This document shows positions 20,729 through 29,300 of a DNA stretch of 64,000 bases, piece by piece. The DNA is taken from NCBI GenBank assembly GCA_015075305.1, contig JABTUS010000002.1, forward strand, positions 434,001 to 498,000, given 5' to 3'. The translations under genes were made by a program, and so were the position numbers. The stretch is from Opitutaceae bacterium (lineage in GTDB: Bacteria; Verrucomicrobiota; Verrucomicrobiia; Opitutales; Opitutaceae). The first letter of the stretch is position 1; each line of letters opens with the position of its first letter. A model generated the notes under the pieces. That model was given only the letters and a program-made list of their open reading frames with translations. It made no database searches and was not told the origin of the DNA.

Positions 20729-22043
20729 TGATCCGGGGACATAGGTAACAAACTGTCCGGGGACATGGGTTACACTTTCAGGCTATGGCACGGAACGAAG
20801 AAACCCTCATGGAACAGAAGCATCGGTTTGTCAGTCTCGCGGCCACGGGCCGCTTCACGTTTACCGAATTGTGCGCGGACTTTCACGTCAGTCGGAAGAC
20901 CGGCCACAAGTGGTGGAAGCGTTACCGTCGGGAAGGCACCGCGGGATTGCGCGAGCGCAGCCGCCGTCCGCAAGGATGCTCGCACCAGACCGCTGGGCAG
21001 ATCCAGGGGCTGATCGTGCGGTTGCGCCACAGGCACCGGACGTGGGGCCGAAGAAGCTGCGCAAACTGTTGCGCCGCGACCACGGCATCCGGCGGCCGCC
21101 GGCATGCAGCACCATAGCAGCGATCCTGCGGCGTCACGGCTTGAGTCAGCGTCCGCGACGCAAGCCGGGCCTCTACACGGTGCCGCGCCGTGCACTGACG
21201 ACACCTACGCATCCGAACCATGTCTGGACGGTGGACTTCAAAGGCTGGTTCACTCTGGGCAACGGGCAGCGCTGCGATCCCCTGACGGTGTGTGATCTGT
21301 TCAGCCGCTACTATCTGGCCTGCCGAGCCCAACCCAATCAGCAGTTTGCCGGAACACTGCGGACCTTCCGCAAGATCATGCGCTTGCATGGGTTGCCCGA
21401 GATCATCCGGGTGGACAACGGCACGCCCTTCGCCTCTTGCCTTGGGCCGGCTCTCCGCCCTGAGCGTGTGGTGGATCAACGAGGGCATCGTCGTCGAGTT
21501 CATCCAACCGGCTTCACCGCAACAAAACGGTTCTCACGAACGCGCTCACCGCGATCTGAAGGCCGAGGCCACGCAACCGCCGTCCCCAACCTGGTCCGCC
21601 CAGCAGCGGCGATTTGATCGCTGGCAGCACCTGCGAAACCATGTCCGGCCACATGAAGCGCTGGGCATGCTCTGCCCGGCTCAAATCTACCGTCGCAGTC
21701 CCGCCGCCTGCGCGAGAACGACACCGCGGTGCGCTACCCGAAGGACTGGCTGGTGCGGCGCGTTTCCGCAACAGGCAAGCTGTGGCATGACGGACACGAC
21801 TACGCTCTTGGTGAAATCTTCGCTCATTGCCGGGTGGCGTTGCGCAAGGATTCCACCGGCCGCACCGAGCTGCACTTTGCCAACGTACATCTCGGCTACC
21901 TCGTCTTTGATCCGGCAGCGCGATTCCGGCCTGCGGCCTACATCGCGCTGCCGGATCAAAAACCTCTCGCCAAATCACACACAAAAACTAAACAAAAAGT
22001 GTAACCTATGTCCCCGGACAAAGTGTAACCCATGTCCGAATCA
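20729..22043 (+). mobile_element. IS481-family insertion sequence, near full length
   Basis: The left end starts TGATCCGGGGACATAGGTAA and is followed by a second unit, GTCCGGGGACATGGGTTACA. The right end is the inverse, with GTGTAACCTATGTCCCCGGA and then TGTAACCCATGTCCGAATCA. So each terminus carries two nested GACAT(A/G)GGTTACACTTT units. Length (~1.3 kb) and one transposase fit IS481. The transposase is frameshifted. Confidence 0.8.
20785..22004 (+). pseudogene. IS481-family transposase with frameshifts
   Basis: The frame starts MARNEETLMEQKHRFVSLAA with a helix-turn-helix (FTELCADFHVSRKTG), then shifts near 21050 into the integrase core: NHVWTVDFKGWFTL (Asp 1) and IIRVDNGTPFA (Asp 2). It shifts again near 21440 into PQQNGSHERAHRDLK (Glu), and once more near 21715 into the C-terminal AVRYPKDWLVRRVSATGKLW that ends at 22004. 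All three DDE residues survive, so only the indels make it look inactive. If the indels are sequencing errors, this is a functional element. Confidence 0.8.
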
Positions 22044-22059
22044 AACCAAAATGGTCGGA

Positions 22060-22106
22060 GGCTCAGCCAAAAGGGTCAAACCTCACCTTTCGCACTTTTG
22101 AAGGCC
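22060..22106 (+). repeat. Junction repeat J4
   Basis: The unit GGCTCAGCCAAAAGGGTCAA...GAAGGCC lies 17 bases after the IS481 right end and leads straight into the leader of RHS copy D. Confidence 0.8.
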
Positions 22107-23101
22107 AACAACCATCGCCAATCCTACTTGCATGGAAGAATTGCGAGCGTCGATTCGCCGGCGTCATTGAACCGGGAACTCGCTGGGGGGGAGTGTATCG
22201 CCAATGCGGACAATGGCGAGGTCACGTATCGGCAGTTTGCCAACAACGGACTCGGGTGGCGACAACCCAGTATGATCCTTTTGGCAGGTTTCCGCAGTGG
22301 ACGGACAATGCGCTGGGTCACAGGGAGGAATACACCGCCTACAATCAAGTCCTCGGCGTCGTCCAGTCGATCAAGGGGATCAACGGCCTCGTCACCTCCT
22401 GGCAGCATGACGGCTTCGGGCGCACGGTGCGGGAGGATCGCGCGGATGGCACGTTCACCCTCACAAACTATCGCTGGCCGGCCGCCGGAGCGCCCTCCGG
22501 CACCGCCTGGTTTGTCGAGACGGAGAGCTCCGGTGGAGCCCCATCCGTCTCGTTCCACGACAAGTACGGTCGCGCGATCGAAACGCACGGAGTGAGCGGC
22601 GACAACCGCCTGGTGCGGCAGTTGACGCTGTACGACGGCCTGGGGCGGGTTTCGGCGGTGTCGCGGCCGTACTATGGGAGCGGACCGGTCCACTGGACAA
22701 CGACGACCTACGATGCCATCGGACGGCCCACGGCAGGTCGTCACTCCCGATGAGGCGAATGGCGCGCAGACGACGACCTACAGCTATTCAATTTTGCCGC
22801 GAGTGCGACCGATCCGAAGGGCGTGTCACCGAGACGGTGCGCAATTCGCAGGGCTGGGTCGTGTCCTCGGTTCGGAACAAGTACTCGGGAGGCTCGGACC
22901 AATCGAGTGTCACACACACGCATGACGCCCTCAGAAACTGGTGTCGACAAACGCGGACGGCTCGGTGACAACAACAATCGCGCATGATGTTCGCGGGAGG
23001 AAGACATCGATGGTGGATCCCAACATGGGGACCTGGGAGTACCGCTACAATGTCTTCGGGGAACTGATCTGGCAGAAGGACGCGAAGCTGCAGGTCTGAC
23101 C
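22107..23101 (+). pseudogene. Upstream half of RHS cassette copy D (frameshifted)
   Basis: The same ~150-base leader as copies B and E is followed by RHS repeats from VATTQYDPFGRFPQW (~22255) to VFGELIWQKDAKLQV near 23095. Frame breaks lie near 22730 and 22950, and 'ggtctgacc' at 23094 has lost two bases relative to copies A to C. It is continuous in homology with the open frame that begins at 23102, so the two belong to one original gene. Confidence 0.75.
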
Positions 23102-25747
23102 ATGACCTATGATCCGCTCGGGCGCATGAAAACCAGGTCCAGCCGTTGTCCCAGGGAGCCAGGGCAGTTTCCGCAGCGGACGATCACTGGACGTACGATT
23201 CGGCCGCCATGGGCAAGGGCAGGATCGCGAGGGGTGCAGGATGACCTTGGCTACGAGGAGACATATGCCTATGACAGCCCTCGGACGCCCAAGCCGGGTG
23301 GACCGAAAGATCGCGGGAACCGTGTACAGCGTGCAGACAGGCTACGACTCCGAGGGCAGACCGAACCGGATCGTCTATCCGGCGACCAAAGGCTCACCAC
23401 GGAGCCATTCTCGGTCAGGCACGTTTACAATGACTTCTGGTGCCTGAAGGAAATCCGCTCGTGGCTGGATGCGGATTCGGCAAGGCAGAACAATCAGCTC
23501 CAGGGTCGCGTATTCTGGCGGACCGACAGCTTCACGGCCGCGGGCCGGATCGATTCGGAAATCCACGGCAACGGCCTTGCGAACGACCGGGTGTATTCCA
23601 CGGCGACCGGACGGCTGCTGCATGCGGCGATCGACCGTGCCGCCGCGATCGGCACCTCCTACGCCGTCCAGAACCTGTGGTACGAGTACGACCGGGTCGG
23701 CAATGTGATCGAGCGCCGGGACCAGGCGAGCGGTCGCGATGAACGGTTCTACACGGCGGGATCTCCAACCAAAAGCGATGGCTATGACGGGCTGGACCGG
23801 CTGATGGTGCACCGGGTGATCGGCGGCGCGGAGATCACGCTCTACTACTTTCGCAATGGGAACATCTCGTACAAGTCGGATGTGGGCAGCTACAGTTACA
23901 GCGTGCCGCACGCCGTGGGGTACGCGGGCAGTCGCAACTATGGCTACGACGCCAATGGGAGCATGATGCTTTCCGGCTATGGCAGCAACGCCCGCTACAC
24001 GGATTGGACGTCGTTTGGCCAGCTCTGGAAAATCTCCAGCATGCAGACGCAGAAGTCGGCCCTGTTCTCCTTCGACGCGGCCGGACAGCGGGTGAAGCAG
24101 GAGCGGTTCAGCAACACCGCGGCATCGGGCACACCGGATGAGACCACGATCTACGTGGGTGGCATCTACGAGAAGGTGGGGGCGGGCGACCTTCGAGCAC
24201 AGGCACTACATCCTTGCCCCACCGGCCGAGTGGCGGTGCACACCGACCGCACCTCGCTCGTCAGGGACACAAGGTTCCTCCACACCGACGGCCTTGGCTC
24301 GATCAGGACGATTTCCGATGAACGCGGACGCGTGGTGCGGCAGTACACCTACGACGCACCGGGGCAGACAGGCGGTTCTCACTATACGAACCCCGCTCCG
24401 GATGTCACCAACGCGGCTCCAACGACGCGCGGCTTCACCGACCACGAGGGCCTGACCGACTTCGGCCTGGTCCACATGAACGGACGGATCTACGACCCGG
24501 TCGTGGGCAGGTTCATGACGGCGGATCCATTCGTCGGAGACGCGAACGACGGACAGGAGTACAACAGGTATTCGTATGTCGCGAACAACCCGCTGGGAGG
24601 AACCGACCCCAGCGGCTTCTTCAGCCTCAAGGACGCGGTGAAGATTGTGGCAATCGTGGTGGCGTCATATTTCACGGCGGGTCTGGCTGTCTACGCCGTG
24701 GGTGCGAGTTCGGGCGCGACGCTGGCAAGTTCGTTTGCCGCCCTTTCTGGGAGTAGTGGGTTTTCACTGACATTCGCCGGTGCCGTAAGCGCTGGTGCGG
24801 GTGCTGGATTTGGATCGGGCTTTGCAGGATCGCTGCTCAACGGCGGCAGTATCGGCGACGCGTTCAAAGCCGGTGTGATCGGCGGGGTAGCCGGTGGAAT
24901 TACCGGCGGCCTTACTCACGGAATCGGCCAACTGGCACATGCGGGTGATCTCGGCTACTTCGGTCACGCTGGAGCACACGGGGTGGTCCACGGTGCAGCA
25001 GCGGAAGCGACTGGCGGAGAGTTCCGGCATGGTTTTTATTCCGGCTTTTTCTCTGCAGCTGCTGGTCCATCCATAGAAGGGTTGGCAGAGAACGCTTATG
25101 CCCGAACGTCGATGTCTGCGGTAGTGGGTGGCACGGCCTCGGTGCTTGGCGGCGGAAAATTTGCCAACGGTGCCGTGAGTGGCGCGTTTATATACATGTT
25201 AAACGAAGCTCAAGCGACGACCTTTGAGGAAAACGGAAAGACCATTCGCCTCAACGGAGCTTCTCCATTCTTTACGCCCGCGGATAGAGACGGTGCCGAG
25301 TATTATGATCTTATGAACGGAGCGTCGGTCACAGGAATAGCTGCGGATAGAGCAGCAGAAGCTATAGTCACAATATTGGCCAGCCGATTTCGCGCCACCG
25401 GTTTTGAAAAGCAAAAGGGACCTGATTGGGGATCAGCAGTCGGGAAACTTCTGCCGTCGATGGAGCGTGCATTGACTACATTGACCACGAGTTTTTCGAC
25501 CCTAGGCATGCGCGATATGGCATCGATACACTCAAGACTCACTTATCAAGAGCGTCGCGGATGGGGGATTTTCAAATGGTGGGGTAGAAAACAAAACGAC
25601 TTCGAATTGGTGAAGAATCCAACCGGCTTCCCGTCGAACACGAGATGGACACGGGATCAAATCCTGAACGTGAATTCTTGGGGTCCTGATTATACCTATA
25701 CGGCCATTGGTCACTTAGACGGGTTGCTCACCTCGAAGCTAAAATGA
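23102..25747 (+). CDS. RHS cassette copy D: core, pre-toxin and unassigned toxin tip
   Basis: An 881-codon open frame. Residues ~10-95 are out of the natural RHS frame (compare SSRCPREPGQFPQ with the RHS text of copy E), so paired indels are hidden in it. From FSVRHVYNDFW on, it is normal RHS to RIYDPVVGRFMTADPF and NPLGGTDPSG. The Gly-rich pre-toxin region (GFAGSLLNGGSIGDAFKAGV) ends at GGGKFANGAVSGAF (25149-25206). The ~180-residue tip (to the stop at 25745-25747) is not a family I know. It contains RDMASIHSRLTYQERRGWGI and KWWGRKQNDFELV, weakly like the tip of copy E. No signal peptide; the visible ATG is probably not a natural start. Confidence 0.7.
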   Translation: MTYDPLGRMKTRSSRCPREPGQFPQRTITGRTIRPPWARAGSRGVQDDLGYEETYAYDSPRTPKPGGPKDRGNRVQRADRLRLRGQTEPDRLSGDQRLTTEPFSVRHVYNDFWCLKEIRSWLDADSARQNNQLQGRVFWRTDSFTAAGRIDSEIHGNGLANDRVYSTATGRLLHAAIDRAAAIGTSYAVQNLWYEYDRVGNVIERRDQASGRDERFYTAGSPTKSDGYDGLDRLMVHRVIGGAEITLYYFRNGNISYKSDVGSYSYSVPHAVGYAGSRNYGYDANGSMMLSGYGSNARYTDWTSFGQLWKISSMQTQKSALFSFDAAGQRVKQERFSNTAASGTPDETTIYVGGIYEKVGAGDLRAQALHPCPTGRVAVHTDRTSLVRDTRFLHTDGLGSIRTISDERGRVVRQYTYDAPGQTGGSHYTNPAPDVTNAAPTTRGFTDHEGLTDFGLVHMNGRIYDPVVGRFMTADPFVGDANDGQEYNRYSYVANNPLGGTDPSGFFSLKDAVKIVAIVVASYFTAGLAVYAVGASSGATLASSFAALSGSSGFSLTFAGAVSAGAGAGFGSGFAGSLLNGGSIGDAFKAGVIGGVAGGITGGLTHGIGQLAHAGDLGYFGHAGAHGVVHGAAAEATGGEFRHGFYSGFFSAAAGPSIEGLAENAYARTSMSAVVGGTASVLGGGKFANGAVSGAFIYMLNEAQATTFEENGKTIRLNGASPFFTPADRDGAEYYDLMNGASVTGIAADRAAEAIVTILASRFRATGFEKQKGPDWGSAVGKLLPSMERALTTLTTSFSTLGMRDMASIHSRLTYQERRGWGIFKWWGRKQNDFELVKNPTGFPSNTRWTRDQILNVNSWGPDYTYTAIGHLDGLLTSKLK

Positions 25748-26199
25748 AATATTTGATACTAATCGTAGCATTGTCACCGATTCTTGCAGGGTGCAATTCC
25801 GATCGTGAAATAGAACGGGAAATACTCATTTCACTCGATCAAGCCCATATGGACTTTGTGCAAAGCCCGGCTCCAAGCGAGAAAGTGAAGGCCCTAAATC
25901 GTCGCGTTGGAATACTTGAAAGTAGTCGAACAGTGGGCGTTCCCAAGGAACGCTTCATCGCGGGTGAGCTCTGCTTCACATATCTGAGGATATATGTATG
26001 GGAAAGCGCCCAAGGAAATTATCAAGCAGCACGCGAAGCCTTAGTGAAAGCGGACGAAATCAATCGAAGTCACTCGTTGGGCGTCCTTAAGAATATCGAC
26101 CTAACTGATCCGATCCAGGCAGCATTTATCACTAAGAGTATCCAAACCTTGGATGAGGAGCTTGCTAAATCGTTCGCTAAAGATCCGGTGGTTCGATAA
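25744..26199 (+). CDS. Lipoprotein, likely immunity protein D
   Basis: The 151-residue product starts MKYLILIVALSPILAGCNSD (lipobox LAGC), so it is a periplasm-facing lipoprotein. The ATG overlaps the toxin stop as ATGA. The middle (GELCFTYLRIYVWESAQGNY, then AAREALVKADEI) reads like a TPR-type helical repeat and resembles the middle of immunity protein E (IVWLRLYSVYRFTCDEAK). The gene is visibly more AT-rich than the RHS core, as expected for an exchanged tip module. Immunity is inferred. Confidence 0.7.
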   Translation: MKYLILIVALSPILAGCNSDREIEREILISLDQAHMDFVQSPAPSEKVKALNRRVGILESSRTVGVPKERFIAGELCFTYLRIYVWESAQGNYQAAREALVKADEINRSHSLGVLKNIDLTDPIQAAFITKSIQTLDEELAKSFAKDPVVR

Positions 26200-26308
26200 C
26201 CCACGGCACCTCGTCCCTGCGGCGAGCCATTCCCACGGGGGGTAGAGTAGAGCCTGTCCCAGGCTCATAACATGTTTACCTGCATGTGATAACGTAAAAT
26301 GATAGTGG

Positions 26309-26340
26309 CCGAAACCGGGAGGATTTCCTGGCTTCGGCCA
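26309..26340. other. Hairpin after immunity gene D
   Basis: GGCCGAA and TTCGGCC arms flank CCGGGAGG...CCTGG, about 110 bases after the lipoprotein stop. On the plus strand it is followed by As, not Ts, so a rho-independent terminator is unlikely; it may be a repeat or an RNA structure. Confidence 0.4.
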
Positions 26341-26359
26341 AAAAACGGTCTCCATAATT

Positions 26360-29300
26360 TTGGTTTCTATGACAAAAGCGGCGACCGTCAGGGCTCAGCC
26401 AAAAGGGTCAAACCTCACCTTTCGCACTTTTGAAGGCCAACAACCATCGCCAATCCTACCTGCATGGAAGAATTGCGAGCGTCGATTCGCCGACGTCATT
26501 GAACCGGGAACTCGCTGGGGGGGAGTGTATCGCCAATGCGGACAATTGCGAGGTCACGTATCGGCAGTTTGCCAACAACGGACTCGGGTGGCGACAACCC
26601 AGTATGATCCTTTTGGCAGGTTTCCGCAGTGGACGGAAAATGCGCTGGCTCACAGGGAGGAATACACGTCCTACAACCAAGTCCTCAGCGTAGTCCAGTC
26701 GATCAAGGGGATCAACGGCCTCGTCACCTCCTGGCAGCATGACGGCTTCAGTGGTGAAACCGTCCAGACCTACCGTTATGCCGGACTCAGATCCCACCAC
26801 CTTTACGGCAGCCTCGGATTTCATCACACGAGCGTTACGACCGCTTTCGCCGGCGACAGCCGCCTCCGGCGTTCTGAAACCTGCTACAGCCAGATTTTCC
26901 CCTTCATTGGTCTTCCGATACGGCGGAAAACGATCGGTGACGGCGTGCTGCTGGGCGACTCGACGATCACCTACGAAGCCAAGTACTTCCAGTCCGGCTC
27001 GACGCACATGGCGGTCGGCCGGTTGTCCACGGAGATTTCTTACGAACTGAGCGGCGTCGAAACCAGCCGGACTGTCACCAGCATCCCCAACGTGGCCACC
27101 GATATCGACGACTACGGAAACGTCTTGAGGATCGAAGTCGATACCAACGGCTACAAGAAGATCACCCGAAGTCTCTACGACAACAACACCCAGCCATCCC
27201 TGTGGCATCTCGGCAGGTTGACGGAGAGCGAAGTGACGTCGATTGCGCCGAATACTCCCAACATTGTCCGGAAGTCGAAATTCGGCTACCATCCGGCCAC
27301 GGGCCTGCTCCATTGGGAGAAGATCGAGCCCGGCAATCCTGTTGTCGAAGTCACAACAACCCACGAATACGACGCATTCGGAAACAAGAAGAAGGTCACG
27401 GTTTCAGGTGCGAACATCACGGTTGACTCGCAGGGCGGCGTCTACGCCGGGGGACCAGTCTTGCGTGTTGTGACGACCAACCATGACGCACGCGGGCGTT
27501 TTCCCACCGATACCACGAACGCGCTGGGGCACGTTGAAAGGTATGATCAGTACGATCAGGTCCTGGGCGTGGTCCTTCAGATGACGGGTGCCAACAACCT
27601 GCTGACCTCGTGGCAGTACGATGGCATGGGACGCAAGGTTTACGAGCAGCGAGCGGACGGCACACGCACGCGCACGCACCACCGGTGGACATCCAGCGCA
27701 CCGGCGCTCGCCCAGCCGGCGGGACAGATTGCCAATATCAAATACCTCGTGGAAACCACAATGACGGCCTCGAATCCGTCGCAACCGAGCCTGGAGATCA
27801 ACATCGCGCCACCGGTTCTGGCGTTCCACGACAAGATGGGTCGCTCCGTCGTGGGGGTGACTGTCAGCGGCACCGGGAAAATGGTCTACACCACCGCGCT
27901 CTATGACCGTTACGGACGGGCCTATTCCACCTCCAATCCCTACTTTGGTGGGGGAACGGCTTATTGGGTCCGGACGACGGACTACGATCTTCTCGACCGC
28001 CCGAAGGTGTTGAAGACCCCTCATGAATCGTCCCCGGGCGAGGTCACGACCAGTTACAGCTATGCGGGCCTGATCACGTCATCGACCGACCCCAAAGGGC
28101 GGCTGACTCTCTCGGAACGAAATCAGGCGGGCTGGACCACGTCGGTCACCCGCAACGCCACCGCACTCGGTGGACCGTCCTCGAATGTGACCTACACGCA
28201 TGACGCCCTGGGGAACATTCTCGGCACCGATGCGGAGGGCGTCGTTACTGCGCTGCAGTATGACGAGCGAGGTCGGAAAAAGAAGATGACCGATCCCAGC
28301 ATGGGTGTCTGGGAATACCGCTACAATGTCTTCGGCGAACTCATCTGGCAGAAGGACGCGAAAGGTCAGATTACCACGCTCGGCGACGATGCCTTGGGCC
28401 GCCTGCAAAGCCGTTCCGAAGGTGAAGGCACGACCACCTGGACTTATGACTCGTCCCCGACAAAAGGGCTGGGCAAACTGCATCAAGTGACCTCCCCGGG
28501 CAACTACAAGGAAACCTACCTGTATGATGCCATGGGACGCGGCACTGCGGTGACGCGGGAGATCGATGGCCTGGCCTATGCGTTCGAGACGGCATACGAC
28601 TACGCAAGCCGGCCCGTGCGGGCGACATACCCGGCGACCGGGATTGGCTCAACCCGGGCCTCGACTCGGAATGTGTTCAATGCATTCGGTTATCTGAAGG
28701 AGATCCGGGCCTATTTGGCAGCGGACGACACCAGGACAAACAGTCAGCTCCAGGGAGCGTTGTACTGGCGGGCAGTGGATTACTCAGCCGGAGGCAGGGT
28801 AGTCGCTGAAACATTTGGCAATGGGATTGAAACCGACCGGATCTACAGCGATGCCTCGGGACGCCTGCTCTCGTCCAAAGTGGCGAAAGGCACGGTCATC
28901 ACGGGCCCCTACAACATCCAGGATTTGCTCTACGTCTACGACGAGGTGGGCAATGTCGTCCAGCGCCACGATATGGCGACGGGGCGGGACGAACGATTCG
29001 AAGCCTACGATGGGCTCGATCGCCTGAAGAGCCACCGAGTCGTGGGCGGATCCACCGTCACGGCTGCATTCGATGCCAAGGGGAACATCGTGCACAAGTC
29101 GGATGTGGGTTCCTACACCTACAACGCCGTTCCCGCAGGCGGATTCAGCACGCTCCCCTATGCGGTGGGAACAGCCGGCGCCCATGCGTACGCCTACGAC
29201 GGCAATGGGAACATGCTCAACGGAGCAGGCAGGACGCTCACCTGGACGTCGTTCAATCAGGTCAGGACAATCGCGCAGGGGAACAAGTCCAGCGAGTTCT

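Noticed and set aside
26309..26340. Hairpin as rho-independent terminator of the immunity D gene
   Set aside because: It is followed by As on the plus strand and by a mixed sequence on the minus strand, not a T run.
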